48,748 bases of DNA, taken from assembly GCA_020349945.1 (NCBI GenBank), contig CP070704.1, positions 2,372,107 to 2,420,854 on the forward strand, read 5' to 3'. Under the pieces are notes generated by a model, which was given only the letters and a program-made list of their open reading frames with translations, was not told the DNA's origin and made no database searches. The translations under genes were made by a program, and so were the position numbers. This document shows positions 35,649 to 45,264 of the stretch, in pieces. Each line of letters begins with the position of its first letter. The first letter of the stretch is position 1. The stretch comes from Deltaproteobacteria bacterium. Its GTDB lineage: Bacteria; Desulfobacterota; DSM-4660; Desulfatiglandales; B25-G16.

Positions 35649-38531
35649 TTACGATCCCTCCCTCGTTTTTGACGAGGCAGTATATTCTCCTCCGATTTCC
35701 CTGTCAAGCCTGGGCCCGGACATGACCCTTTTTAGAAACTGGCCGGTATAGGACTCCTCAATGGCAGCAATTTCCTCAGGTGTGCCAATCCCAACAATAG
35801 AGCCCCCCCTCTCCCCTCCTTCCGGACCCAAATCAATTATATGATCGGCTGACTTAATAACATCCATATTATGCTCTATTACCACCACCGTGTTTTCCAA
35901 ATCGACCAGATGATTTAAGACATCCAAGAGCTTCTGTATGTCTGCAAAATGCAGACCCGTGGTAGGCTCATCCAAAAGATACAGGGTTCGTCCGGTATTT
36001 TTTCTCCCCAGCTCTTTAGCCAGTTTTATCCTCTGTGCCTCACCACCCGAAAGAGTGGTGGCAGACTGCCCAAGTTTGATGTAGCCAAGTCCAACGTTAA
36101 AAAGGGTCTCTAGCTTACCTCTGATTTGGGGAACAGGGGAAAAAAATAGCATGGCCTCTTTTACTGTCATATCAAGCACATCTGCAATATTCTTCCCTTT
36201 ATACCTTATCTCAAGGGTATCCCGATTGTACCTAAGCCCCTTACAAACATCACAGGTAACATATACATCTGGCAGAAAATGCATCTCAATCTTGATAATC
36301 CCATCACCTTTGCAAGCCTCGCACCTTCCTCCATCTACATTAAAGCTGAACCTGCCTGATTTATATCCCCTCACCCTGGAGTCCGGTAGCCTCGAGAATA
36401 GCTCCCGGATATGGGTAAATACCCCGGTGTAGGTAGCCGGGTTAGACCGTGGCGTTCTTCCAATAGGACTCTGATCTATGTTAATGACCTTATCCAGATA
36501 TTCCACTCCCCTAATCCTCTTCATCCGGCCAACCCTTTCCTTTGAACGGTAAAGTCTCTGTGCGAGGGCAGGATAGAAAATCTGGTTTATCAGGCTGCTT
36601 TTGCCAGAGCCTGAGACCCCTGTAACACAGGTAAAGGTTCCTAAAGGAATGGCAACGTCTATACATTCAAGGTTGTTTTCAGCTGCACCCTCAATAACTA
36701 TCTCTTTTCCGTTGCCCTTTCTTCTAACCTTTGGAAGGGGAATGGAGAGCCTTCCAGAAAGATACTGACCAGTCAATGACCCTTCGTCTTTAACTATCTC
36801 GGTGGGCTTGCCGGTAAAGATCACTTGACCGCCCATGCGCCCAGCCCCCGGTCCCATATCTACAATATAATCCGCCGAGAGGATGGCCTCAGGATCATGC
36901 TCTACAACTAGCACAGTATTACCCAATTCATTTAATCGCTTGAGGGTACGTAACAGTTTGTTATTGTCCCTGTAGTGTAATCCTATACTCGGCTCATCCA
37001 AGACATACAAGACACCGGATAGACCTGAACCAATCTGGGTGGCCAATCTGATCCGCATCTCTTCCCCACCCGACAGGGTAGATGTAGACCTATCAAGAGA
37101 AATGTAATCCAGCCCTACACTCTTTAAAAAGCCAAGCCTTTTAATGACCTCTTTAAGTATTTGTCGCCCTATTATCTCCTCTTTTTCTGTCAGTTTGAGC
37201 CCCTGAAAATATTCCAGGGCTCTATCAATGGAAAATGAGGTTGCCTCTGAGATGGATTTTCCATCTATCTTCACAGCAAGACTTTCAGGCCTTAATCTGG
37301 CCCCATTGCATTCAGGGCAGGGCCTGATATTCATAAACCTTTCTATCTCTTCGCTGGAAATGTAAGAATCTGCCTCATGGTACCTCCTGTTGAGCTCTGG
37401 TATAATACCCTCAAAGGGCCTTTTAGAAAAATGCCGCCTGCCATCTCTATCAAAATAGAACCTGATCTCCTCTTTTCCTGAACCATAAAGAAAGGCCTTT
37501 TGAACATGCTCTGGGAGTTCCCTGAAAGGGGTGTATATGTCAATATCATAATGCTGGGCAAGGGAGTCCAGCATCTGTTGGAAATATACTGAATACCTGT
37601 CCCCCCATGGTGCAATTGCTCCCTCCCTTAAGGAGAGATCTGGGTCTGGAACAATTAAGTCTGGGTCAAAATATAGCTTGGTTCCGAGCCCGCCGCATTC
37701 CCTGCATGCCCCTAAGGGATTGTTAAAGGAGAATATCTGGGGAGTTAATGGTTGAAGGCTAAAGCCACATACCGGACATGATGCCCTGCGGCTAAAGAAA
37801 AACTCGCTTTCCCCTATTAGGTCAACAATAGCCAACCCATCTGATAGAGTATATGCCAACTCTAAGGAATCCGTAAGCCTTCTCCTCATAGCATTGTTTA
37901 CGATTAATCTATCAACAACTACCCTAACAGAATGTTTCTTGTTTTTGTCCAGCCTGATGTCAGAATCAAGGAGCATGATATCTCCATCCACCTGGACCCT
38001 CACAAACCCTTCCTTTCTCAAACGTTCAAAGAGATTGGTGTGTTCCCCTTTCCTGCCGTCCACTACAGGGGATAAAATCTGAATCTTGGTCCCACCCTCA
38101 AACTTCATAACCTGATCAACAACCTGTTGAATAGGCTGAGATGTTATAGGAAGGTTACATTTTGGACAGAAGGGATGCCCAATCCGGGCAAACAGAAGCC
38201 TCAAATAATCATAGACCTCGGTAACAGTACCAACAGTAGATCTGGGGTTTTTGCTGGTGGACCTATGCTGAATAGAGATGGCAGGAGAAAGGCCTTCAAT
38301 GGAATCTATATCTGGCTTATCCATCTGTTCCAAGAATTGCCTGGCATAGGTAGAAAGTGATTCTACATACCTCCTCTGGCCCTCAGCATAGATTGTATCA
38401 AAGGCAAGGGTTGATTTACCGGACCCAGACACCCCTGTAATAACGACCAATTTGTTCCTGGGGATAGTAACGTCTACATCTTTAAGATTATGCTGTCTAG
38501 CCCCCTTGATAACTATGCCCTTTGAAGACAT
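35649..38531 (-). CDS. uvrA: UvrABC system protein A
   Basis: DNA damage recognition ATPase of nucleotide excision repair. It has 960 residues, the full length. Two ABC modules: Walker [10 protein letters not shown] (about 35) and GVSGSGKSS (about 640), two LSGGE signatures, and the DEPS/DEPT Walker B motifs ([24 protein letters not shown]). Zinc-binding CxxC pairs are seen ([10 protein letters not shown]...[14 protein letters not shown]...CDVCKGLR). It has its own promoter upstream. The next genes downstream follow with 18 bases, so some read-through into the DsrE-kinase-Mrp block is possible. Confidence 0.99.
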   Translation of the reverse strand: MSSKGIVIKGARQHNLKDVDVTIPRNKLVVITGVSGSGKSTLAFDTIYAEGQRRYVESLSTYARQFLEQMDKPDIDSIEGLSPAISIQHRSTSKNPRSTVGTVTEVYDYLRLLFARIGHPFCPKCNLPITSQPIQQVVDQVMKFEGGTKIQILSPVVDGRKGEHTNLFERLRKEGFVRVQVDGDIMLLDSDIRLDKNKKHSVRVVVDRLIVNNAMRRRLTDSLELAYTLSDGLAIVDLIGESEFFFSRRASCPVCGFSLQPLTPQIFSFNNPLGACRECGGLGTKLYFDPDLIVPDPDLSLREGAIAPWGDRYSVYFQQMLDSLAQHYDIDIYTPFRELPEHVQKAFLYGSGKEEIRFYFDRDGRRHFSKRPFEGIIPELNRRYHEADSYISSEEIERFMNIRPCPECNGARLRPESLAVKIDGKSISEATSFSIDRALEYFQGLKLTEKEEIIGRQILKEVIKRLGFLKSVGLDYISLDRSTSTLSGGEEMRIRLATQIGSGLSGVLYVLDEPSIGLHYRDNNKLLRTLKRLNELGNTVLVVEHDPEAILSADYIVDMGPGAGRMGGQVIFTGKPTEIVKDEGSLTGQYLSGRLSIPLPKVRRKGNGKEIVIEGAAENNLECIDVAIPLGTFTCVTGVSGSGKSSLINQIFYPALAQRLYRSKERVGRMKRIRGVEYLDKVINIDQSPIGRTPRSNPATYTGVFTHIRELFSRLPDSRVRGYKSGRFSFNVDGGRCEACKGDGIIKIEMHFLPDVYVTCDVCKGLRYNRDTLEIRYKGKNIADVLDMTVKEAMLFFSPVPQIRGKLETLFNVGLGYIKLGQSATTLSGGEAQRIKLAKELGRKNTGRTLYLLDEPTTGLHFADIQKLLDVLNHLVDLENTVVVIEHNMDVIKSADHIIDLGPEGGERGGSIVGIGTPEEIAAIEESYTGQFLKRVMSGPRLDREIGGEYTASSKTREGS

Positions 38532-38863
38532 AAGCCTAAACCTATATAAGCCTTCAGCGCTCAGCCACCAGCTCTTCCGCCTCTGTTAATTTGGAGACAA
38601 ATCGCCCTTTAGGCGTAAAAGAAGAGCTTTATTCATTACAAAACTCTGCCGTATGTCTTTGATAAATTTAAATTATCTTCTTCTTGCTTATCCTCTGTCA
38701 ATAAAATAGTAGCGCTCAGCTATCAGCGATCAGTGCTCAGCCTTAGGGAGCTATCGTGGGGAAGGGTTAAAGGGATTCTCGTCTTCCAAGCAAAACTCTG
38801 GGGGGAAGCAAGATGTTCGGGCAATATGTTTCCTGAATATCCTTCTTTGTCTTTTGTATGTCT
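38532..38863. other. Non-coding gap with GCTCAGC-type repeats
   Basis: No gene is seen in the 332 bases between marC and uvrA. CAGCGCTCAGCCACCAGC (38555-38572) and AGCGCTCAGCTATCAGCG (38711-38728) with CAGTGCTCAGC (38731-38741) share a repeating AGCGCTCAGC unit. The uvrA promoter lies between these repeats. No SOS box of the CTGT-N8-ACAG type is seen. Confidence 0.55.
38672..38701 (-). promoter_or_regulatory. uvrA: Sigma-70-type promoter of uvrA
   Basis: On the minus strand TTGACA (38696-38701) is followed after 18 bases by GATAAT (38672-38677), matching six and five of six consensus bases. The uvrA ATG is 141 bases downstream, a long leader. Confidence 0.65.
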
Positions 38864-39493
38864 TCAGGGAAGACCCCTGATCTGCTGAAATCCACTTACC
38901 ATAAATTGTACTGCAATCACCGAAAGCAACAATCCCATGAGCCTGGTAAGCACCTTGATGCCCCCCAAGCCAATAGCCCTAATAATCCCCGTCCCGCTAT
39001 GAAAAACAAAATAAACGATGAGACAGGCTATTATAATTGCACCTAGTAATAGGGCCATGTCCATGGGATTATTCGGTTGTTGCTGCCACACCAAGACAGC
39101 AGTAATGGCACCAGGCCCGGCCAGCAAAGGGGTTGCCAGTGGCACCAAAGCAACATTCTCCTTTGCCACGCCTTCTTTTTCCTCTTCTGACGTGGTCTTC
39201 AGCCCGCTCGGCATCAAATGGAGCATCTGTAAGGCATAGATAAAAAAGATAAAACCCCCTGCCAGTTGAAAAGCTGGAAGACCTATCCCAAAAAAGTGCA
39301 ATACCAAATTCCCAGTAAGGCAGAAGAAGAAAAGGATTACACATGCTGCTACACATGCAGTAGCCGCCATTTTCCTTCTCTCTGAGGGGCTATTTTGTTC
39401 GGTAAAAAGGAGAAAAAAAGGCAAATTTCCCAAAGGATCCATAATGATCAATAGCGGAATCAAAATCGTAAAAAACGATTCTACACTCTCCAT
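38864..39493 (-). CDS. MarC-family integral membrane protein
   Basis: It has 209 residues from the ATG at 39493, which begins MESVESFFTILIPLLIIMDPLGNLPFFLLFT as expected for the family. A GTG at 39535 would add 14 residues and has no better ribosome site, so the start is uncertain. Six helices; the family segments VALVPLATPLLAGPGAI and IKVLTRLMGLLLSVIAVQFMVSG are present. MarC (formerly thought a multidrug protein) has no settled function. Confidence 0.9.
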   Translation of the reverse strand: MESVESFFTILIPLLIIMDPLGNLPFFLLFTEQNSPSERRKMAATACVAACVILFFFCLTGNLVLHFFGIGLPAFQLAGGFIFFIYALQMLHLMPSGLKTTSEEEKEGVAKENVALVPLATPLLAGPGAITAVLVWQQQPNNPMDMALLLGAIIIACLIVYFVFHSGTGIIRAIGLGGIKVLTRLMGLLLSVIAVQFMVSGFQQIRGLP

Positions 39494-39580
39494 AGCAGAA
39501 CCACTTATCCAGTAAGCAATGTCATACTTCACCACCTGCCCGGTGCGGTCGTTAGTGACATAGATAACATAGAGACAACC

Positions 39581-40567
39581 CTATAGATGGAGCTCAACTA
39601 TATCACCATCCTGGAGAATGTGGTCCCTTTGAACCATCTGACCATCATAGACCTGCTTTCCCCACACCCTGGCATATTTGAGCTTTTCCAAAAAATCCTT
39701 GTGGATCTTCGAGGCAAGATCCTCCATTCTCGATCCCTTTTTTAATACAAAAGGCTGGGTGAGGTCTGGCTCCTTGCCCGGGGCCTTGGTATAGACCCGT
39801 ATGATCTCCAGCGTGTTAAACAAGGTTTGCTTTACTACATCAAAGTTATAGCCAGTCTCTGCTGATACGGGTACCAGAGGCCACTCATCCTCTAGAAGGG
39901 ATCTGAATATCTCAAAGTTTTCCTCACTCGAGCGGTCATCGTTTTTATTGGCCACCACCAGGAAGGGCAAGAAAGTCCAGCCGTGCTGCCCTTCATAAAG
40001 ATGAGCCAATCTACGAGGGGCTATCCTATGTTCCTTGAGAATGGAAACAGTTTCCTCCAGTTGCTGCAGCGGATCTGTTTGCACATCAACTACCACCAGG
40101 ATAATATCTGACCTCTTGGCCATATCAAAAAACAATGGTTCTATATATTCTTTACTTATTGGGGGCGTATCAATGAGTTGAATCTGGATGTCTTCAAAAT
40201 ACATCATACCTGGAGTGGGCCTCCAGGTGGTGTGGGGAAAATTTGCCACCTGTGGATCTGCATTGGTCAGGGCAGATACCAAAGCGGATTTGCCAACATT
40301 CGGTGCACCAATGAGAACAACCTGCCCCACCCCTTCCCTTTCAATTCTGTAGCTGTTATCTCGCCTCCCTAACTTCTTTTTTTCTTGCTGTTTGGATTTC
40401 AGCTTGGAAACGCGACGTCTGAGGTCTGCCTTGAGTTTGTCCGTGCCCTTATGCTTGGGCATAATGGCCAGCATCTCCTCAAGGGCAGCTATTCCCTCTG
40501 CCGGGGTCTTGGCCTCCCTGTATCGCTTTTCAGCCTCAAAATAAGGTGGCGGTAGATTAGCAGGCAA
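39581..40567 (-). CDS. DRG-type GTPase with TGS domain
   Basis: It has 328 residues. A helical N-terminal part (1-75, Lys-rich) is followed by the G domain: G1 GAPNVGKSAL, G3 DTPP, G4 NKND, G5 VSAETG. A C-terminal TGS domain (about 265-328, KGSRMEDLASKIHKDFLEKLKYARVWG ... LQDGDIVELHL) follows. It resembles the Obg/DRG family, more like the archaeal-eukaryotic DRG proteins than ObgE, and is probably a ribosome-associated GTPase. It stands alone between non-coding stretches. Confidence 0.9.
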   Translation of the reverse strand: MPANLPPPYFEAEKRYREAKTPAEGIAALEEMLAIMPKHKGTDKLKADLRRRVSKLKSKQQEKKKLGRRDNSYRIEREGVGQVVLIGAPNVGKSALVSALTNADPQVANFPHTTWRPTPGMMYFEDIQIQLIDTPPISKEYIEPLFFDMAKRSDIILVVVDVQTDPLQQLEETVSILKEHRIAPRRLAHLYEGQHGWTFLPFLVVANKNDDRSSEENFEIFRSLLEDEWPLVPVSAETGYNFDVVKQTLFNTLEIIRVYTKAPGKEPDLTQPFVLKKGSRMEDLASKIHKDFLEKLKYARVWGKQVYDGQMVQRDHILQDGDIVELHL

Positions 40568-41022
40568 TTTTCACTCGATCATCTATTTTCAGCTACTTTC
40601 AGTCGAATGATTTGAACTACATTCTATCTTAGCATATTTCCTGGTTGTTTTTTATTAAATCCTGTTTGTAAAGAAAAGGCAAATCCAGTAATCCTTCAAC
40701 CTAGACGTCTCAAAAACCTCAAAAGTAAACAAATGTGTCAAGCCTTCCAGTAGAATCGAGCTCCACTGCTTTAAATTCGAAATCCTAAACCCGAAATGCG
40801 AAATGGTTCGACTGGCTCACCATCCTGAGCTACGTCGAAGGACAATGACAAAAATAAAAATGCTCGAATGACAAAAACACCGGACTTCCAATGTGTTAAT
40901 CTAGATCATTTTGTCATTTGGTATTGAAATTTGTTTCGGATCTCAATATTCGAATTTAGGATTTTCTAAGAGAGAACTCATGCCTCGTCGGTTTGGGGCA
41001 AAGCTTCGCTACTAAAAAGTAT
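40568..41022. repeat. Non-coding gap with nested inverted repeats
   Basis: No gene is seen. AAATCCTAAACCCGAA (40780-40795) and its near-complement (40949-40964, 14 of 16 matched) flank about 150 bases. Inside, a hairpin has arms TTCGAC (40807-40812) and GTCGAA (40834-40839), with GCTCA/TGAGC further in. Between lie AT-rich runs with ATGACAAAA and TTTTGTCATTTGG. The pattern is that of degenerate dispersed palindromic repeats. Confidence 0.65.
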
Positions 41023-41844
41023 TCATACAAACACCAACCCCTCTAAAGAGTACGGGGAGTTTTTTTCAAAGGTGAACCCATTGCGAAGGGCCCGAAACGT
41101 TGCAAATGCAGCAATGACACTGTCAAGCGCATCTCCACCTGGATTGTCCACTATTGCCGAGCGTAAGCCCTCCTCCTTGATACCCAGGAAACCTGCCTTC
41201 GCCATACCCTCAAGGATCTTTGCCCTTGCAGCTCTCCTTGTCTCATCCCATCCTTTGTAAGGTAATCTCAGATTTTCCCTTTTTAAGGTAGAGGCAGGGC
41301 AGATCTCAATAACCCATGTCCTGTCTGGTGAGGGCTTCTGCATAGGGAGAACACAGTCCGTGTTATTCTTCATGAGAGGTCCCAGCACATCCCTGATACC
41401 AAAGTAGGTTTGCCGGTAGAGGCGAAGGTTATATGGGGAGAAAGGGGCCTTGCCCTCAAGATCAGTAAACCTCTTAAGCTCTTTGCCCCAGGCTGCTAAC
41501 TTGCACAACGTTCTGAACTCGTCCGGGCTTTTGTATGTGGCTTCGAAGGATACGACAAACTTCTCCCAGCTCTCTTCTTTTACCAAGGCCTTGGGTATCC
41601 CGAAAGGGAAATCCAGGCCGAAGATACTGTGTTTTTGTTTACCGATAAATTCCCTCAGCGCCTTAAGGCTCTGTTCCCTCTCCCTCCCGGAGCCTGGCAG
41701 GTCTTCAGCCTGGAAACATCCTGTAATCATGAGGGCATCTTCCTTGATGAGGCCACGTGCAATCCATATCCTCTTGCCTGCGTCCTTTGCACCACTAAAG
41801 TCCACACCGTAGATAAAACGCCGCTTCTCAGCGAAAGTGATCAT
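41023..41844 (-). CDS. DUF429-family protein
   Basis: It has 273 residues from the ATG at 41844 (AGAAGGG five to eight bases before it), preferred over the ATG at 41865. The N-terminus FIYGVDFSGAKDAGKRIWIA, then SIFGLDFPFGIP and the late segment IVDNPGGDALDSVIAAFATFRAL have the acidic residues of a RNase H-like fold, as in DUF429. Function is unknown; a nuclease-like role is suggested only by fold. It is isolated from operons. Confidence 0.8.
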   Translation of the reverse strand: MITFAEKRRFIYGVDFSGAKDAGKRIWIARGLIKEDALMITGCFQAEDLPGSGREREQSLKALREFIGKQKHSIFGLDFPFGIPKALVKEESWEKFVVSFEATYKSPDEFRTLCKLAAWGKELKRFTDLEGKAPFSPYNLRLYRQTYFGIRDVLGPLMKNNTDCVLPMQKPSPDRTWVIEICPASTLKRENLRLPYKGWDETRRAARAKILEGMAKAGFLGIKEEGLRSAIVDNPGGDALDSVIAAFATFRALRNGFTFEKNSPYSLEGLVFV

Positions 41845-41962
41845 TCGCGCCCTTCTCTGCTTCATTTCATATAAGTGCTAAAAATAGCATCTTAGAGAAA
41901 TAGAACGGAATACCCTAAAAATTTATCTCTCACTGGGCCCGCGAAGCGACAGACTTTGTAAG

Positions 41963-41976
41963 CCCGCCAAGGCGGG
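41963..41976. repeat. Short GC-rich hairpin between DUF429 gene and xth
   Basis: CCCGCC and GGCGGG separated by two bases form a perfect hairpin. No T run follows on either strand, so it is not a typical intrinsic terminator. It stands out as very GC-rich in an AT-rich gap. It could aid termination of xth transcripts or be a repeat fragment. Confidence 0.5.
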
Positions 41977-42050
41977 AACAAGGGGATTTTGCTCAAAGAG
42001 CTATCCCGCTAAACCGGAAAAGCAGGTGAAAAAATACAATGGAGGCTTAG

Positions 42051-42830
42051 TCATACCTCGAATTCTGCCAGGATAAAGGTATGATCCGAGGGCTTCTCCA
42101 ACCGCCTTGGAGCAACATCGATCCATGACCTCTTCGATTTCTCAGCCAGGCATGGGGTTGCCCAGATATGATCCACCCTCCATCCAAGGCCGCGGCGAAA
42201 GGCATGGGGAACCCTGTAGTCCCAGAAGGTGTAGGCCTTGTTGCCTGGGTTGTGCATGCGAAACACATCAACAAAGCCCCAAGACTTGACAGCTGAAAGG
42301 GCCTTGTGCTCGTCAGGGTGAAACCCGATACTGCCTAAAAGCCCTTCAGGGTCGTAGACATCTATTGGCTCAGGGGCCACATTAAAATCCCCCACCCACA
42401 ACAGGGGCTCGGTTGGTTGAAAGTGTTTTGAGAAATAACCACGGAGACGTTGAAACCAATCGAGTTTATATTGAAATCTATCCGAATCCGGCGCAGTCCC
42501 CTGGGGCACGTAGGTATTTACAATGGGTATATCCTTGATATAGGCAGTCATCATCCTTGGCTCTTCCGTCACATCTCCATCGCCAAAGCCAAAGGATATC
42601 TTTGCTGGTGGGGTTTTGCTCACCACAGCAACACCATTAAAAGACTTCTGTCCCCAGAAGGCGCAGTGGTAAGCCAAATCTTCAAAGGCATCCTTAGGAA
42701 AATCCTTATCCTGGACCTTTGTCTCCTGAATACACAATACATCGGGCCCCTCCCTTTCTAACCACTCCTTGATAATAGAAAGGCGGGCCCTTACCCCATT
42801 GGTATTAAAGCTGGCAATTTTCATCTTCAT
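42051..42830 (-). CDS. xth: Exodeoxyribonuclease III
   Basis: AP endonuclease / 3'-5' exonuclease of base excision repair. It has 259 residues, family length. Catalytic motifs: NTNGVRAR (Asn), VLCIQETK (Glu), NTYVPQG (Tyr), GDFNVAPEPIDVYDP (Asp, Asn), WRVDHIWAT (Asp) and the last SDHTFILAEF (Asp-His). No partner gene; a MOT1-type transporter gene lies upstream. Confidence 0.97.
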   Translation of the reverse strand: MKMKIASFNTNGVRARLSIIKEWLEREGPDVLCIQETKVQDKDFPKDAFEDLAYHCAFWGQKSFNGVAVVSKTPPAKISFGFGDGDVTEEPRMMTAYIKDIPIVNTYVPQGTAPDSDRFQYKLDWFQRLRGYFSKHFQPTEPLLWVGDFNVAPEPIDVYDPEGLLGSIGFHPDEHKALSAVKSWGFVDVFRMHNPGNKAYTFWDYRVPHAFRRGLGWRVDHIWATPCLAEKSKRSWIDVAPRRLEKPSDHTFILAEFEV

Positions 42831-42926
42831 GGCATATAGCCTCAGTAACGGTCGCCTTAGCCAGTACCTATTGCAGAGTCTTGGCAGAGCAATCTACGTG
42901 ATCGCAGCCAGGTGCATAGACGCGTC

Positions 42927-44069
42927 TTATCCCGTAGGATTCTCATACATTTCTCGACGCTTGCGTGTTTTTGTGAATACATATGCCAATAACATTCCAA
43001 CAATGAAGGCAATTGTCATATTGGTTATGAGTGCCAATATCGCTATGACGCCTGTAACGATATAGGAGTCTGTTTTGAGGCCTTGTTTTCCCAATTCAAT
43101 TGCGGCAAAGACTAACAATGCTCCAAAAACACCAAGAGGGATAATTGCGACAAACTCTGGGCTGGCGAAAAACAGGGCGATTGGTACTAATATCAAGCCA
43201 TTAATAATATTCGCCCCTCCGGTTCTTGCTCCAAATCTGTATTCTGCTGCAAGGCCACCAGCACCATGACACATGGGAAAACCCCCAAAAGGAACAGAGG
43301 TGAGATTCATCAGACCAATAGTCTTTGATAATTTATCTGGGTCAAGGTCTCGGTGAAGAAGGTCCTTCATGAGCAAGGATGTTGCGAGTACTGCGTTGGT
43401 AACAGTCAACGGTGCCTGAGGAATAGCCAATAACCACCCACCTTTCAATAAGTCCTGAACCGTTGGGATAAGGATATTCGGTAAAGATACAATGCTGATG
43501 CGCGGAATCCCGGATATGGAAAAACCAACAATTATTCCCACTGCTAGAATACATATTGCGGAAACATCTGGAATTTTGCTGAACCTATTGGCTATGAGAA
43601 ATAAAATAACAATAAGTATACAGATGACTGCTAAGATATAATTCCTCATAATAAAATGAATCGATGTCTTAACGAAAATTAATGCCAAGCCTAATTGTAT
43701 TCCTCTAATAACAGTGTCGGGAACCTTTTCCTGAATGAATTTCATTCCCCTAAAAAATCCCAGAGCTAAAAAAAGAACCCCCAAAATTATTCCCGATGCA
43801 ACAATCTCCCCTCCACTTAGGCCCTCTGCAATAACTACAGCACCAATAGCCTTCATTGGTTGTACCGGAACAGGCATCTTATAATATATGCCAGTGATAA
43901 TATACCAAATGCTAAAAAAGAGTAGGATGTACCCTAAATTAACATTTGAAACGATAGCTACTCCGAGGACAATAGGGATCAGTGTTCCATAATCTCCAAC
44001 CGCACCAGCTATCTCTTCCAAAGTAAATCTAAAATCCGGCCACTGCTTTGAGCTACCCTCATTTTTCAT
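42927..44069 (-). CDS. MOT1-type sulfate/molybdate transporter
   Basis: It has 380 residues and about 11 helices. The family pattern is seen twice: early GDYGTLIPIVLGVAIVSNVNLGYILL with YKMPVPVQPMKAIGAVVIAEG, and late GFPMCHGAGGLAAEYRFGARTGGANIING. These proteins belong to the SulP-related molybdate/sulfate transporter group, without a STAS domain. A molybdate or sulfate role would suit an anaerobe with many molybdoenzymes or sulfate reduction, but substrate is not shown by sequence. AGGT four bases before the ATG is a fair ribosome site. Confidence 0.88.
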   Translation of the reverse strand: MKNEGSSKQWPDFRFTLEEIAGAVGDYGTLIPIVLGVAIVSNVNLGYILLFFSIWYIITGIYYKMPVPVQPMKAIGAVVIAEGLSGGEIVASGIILGVLFLALGFFRGMKFIQEKVPDTVIRGIQLGLALIFVKTSIHFIMRNYILAVICILIVILFLIANRFSKIPDVSAICILAVGIIVGFSISGIPRISIVSLPNILIPTVQDLLKGGWLLAIPQAPLTVTNAVLATSLLMKDLLHRDLDPDKLSKTIGLMNLTSVPFGGFPMCHGAGGLAAEYRFGARTGGANIINGLILVPIALFFASPEFVAIIPLGVFGALLVFAAIELGKQGLKTDSYIVTGVIAILALITNMTIAFIVGMLLAYVFTKTRKRREMYENPTG

Positions 44070-44180
44070 TACAACCTGACAATTCTCATCTTTTTAAAAC
44101 GAGTACTCTTGCTCACGTCGCTAGCAGTTTGTCCTGGCAACACTACATTCAATAGGTTTTGTCGCTCTCGGATAGAAGGT

Positions 44181-44603
44181 TCACCACTCACATGCCCTGG
44201 CCTGGTAAACCCGCTCAATGACCCTTTTCAATCTTTCCGAAACCTCCTCAGCGATGTCTCGCAACTCCTGGCTTTGAATTACCTCGAGAGCAGAGATGGG
44301 ATTAATGGCTGCAACATACGCCTTTTTGTCGTCGGTCTCATAGACGATGACGTTGCAGGGTAAAAGAAGCCCCACGTCCAGATCAGCCTCAAGGGATCGA
44401 TAGGCATAGGGTGGGTTACACGCCCCCAATATGACGTACTTTCTGAAGTCTTTATTCAGCTTCCTCTTTAGGGTCTCCTTCACGTCAATCTCGGTCAGAA
44501 CACCGAAGCCCTCTTCTTTTAACGCATCCCTGACCCTGGAGATCGCATCCTCATAGGACGCATCCAAAACAGTGCTAAAAGCATACCTCTTAACTTTTTC
44601 CAT
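44181..44603 (-). CDS. DUF302-domain protein
   Basis: It has 140 residues. It has the DUF302 pattern: GFGVLTEIDVKETLKRKL, then YVILGACNPPYAYRSLEAD and VGLLLPCNVIVYE with the conserved Cys pair (62 and 83), which could bind metal or thiol. Cytoplasmic, with no signal. A strong GGGAGGGGG ribosome site precedes the ATG. Role unknown; such proteins are common in anaerobes. Confidence 0.88.
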   Translation of the reverse strand: MEKVKRYAFSTVLDASYEDAISRVRDALKEEGFGVLTEIDVKETLKRKLNKDFRKYVILGACNPPYAYRSLEADLDVGLLLPCNVIVYETDDKKAYVAAINPISALEVIQSQELRDIAEEVSERLKRVIERVYQARACEW

Positions 44604-44759
44604 GGCCCCCTCCCGGCACTATATTAAGCTGGTTTTCTTTTTGCCAAATACTCCCTTGCTCCTTATATTTCTTCCCTCTCAACACGAACCAGGATCTCCT
44701 GCTCATGTGCGTGTTCTCCTGCCGCTCTGAAGAAATAGGTAGTGAGCTCTTACCCAGAT

Positions 44760-45026
44760 CTATTCGCACTTATGTGGGTAAAAGTGCTTATAGCAATATC
44801 CCTCTGGATCGCCATATTTTAGTTCCACATCAGCCATACACTCGCCAATCACCCTTTTAGATACCTCCTCGTAATCAGCCCGTTGTTCTTCTTTTCTCTT
44901 ACATTCCATGCATATGGGTTCATGATCATAGACAGAGAAAATCCTTTGGTCCTTTGGACCCAGTTTCCTGTCACACCGCGAGCATTTGGTCGCACAGGCG
45001 ATTTTTTCCTGCCAATTATCCTTCAT
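44760..45026 (-). CDS. Small cysteine-rich zinc-ribbon-like protein
   Basis: It has 88 residues with eight Cys (11, 15, 18, 39, 42, 63, 78, 87). C15-x2-C18 and C39-x2-C42 form a zinc-ribbon-like pair (TKCSRCDRKL, ICMECKRKE); a C-terminal C-H-H-C set (YCYKHFYPHKC) may be a second site. GGAG about ten bases before the ATG. A TTGACT box stands upstream, without a good -10. Function not recognised. Confidence 0.75.
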   Translation of the reverse strand: MKDNWQEKIACATKCSRCDRKLGPKDQRIFSVYDHEPICMECKRKEEQRADYEEVSKRVIGECMADVELKYGDPEGYCYKHFYPHKCE

Positions 45027-45264
45027 CTTGCATCAACTCCCTCTGATAAACAAATCTGGGAAAATTAACTTTTTTTGGAAAAGCAGTCAAGGTAAAGGGG
45101 GGAGTCTGCCTCACAAGGGAGTATCCATCAGGAAACAATTTAGCACTAATATTCTGTGTTCTCTTTCTTGACGCAGGGAATCTAGGAAGCCTCACCTTTT
45201 CATGGAAACCATATGTAGGCTAAAATAGTGCGAGGAGGTCAGACCGTCAACCCGGACCTTACCA

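Noticed and set aside
38532..38863. CRISPR array or SOS box
   Set aside because: The repeats are too short, few and uneven for CRISPR, and no LexA-type palindrome is found before uvrA.
41963..41976. Intrinsic terminator of xth
   Set aside because: No T run follows the GC-rich hairpin on the minus strand.
44618..44647. Promoter of the DUF302 gene (TTGGCA, 18 bases, TATAGT)
   Set aside because: The match is fair, but the implied transcript start is only about eight bases from the ATG and would cut into the ribosome site.
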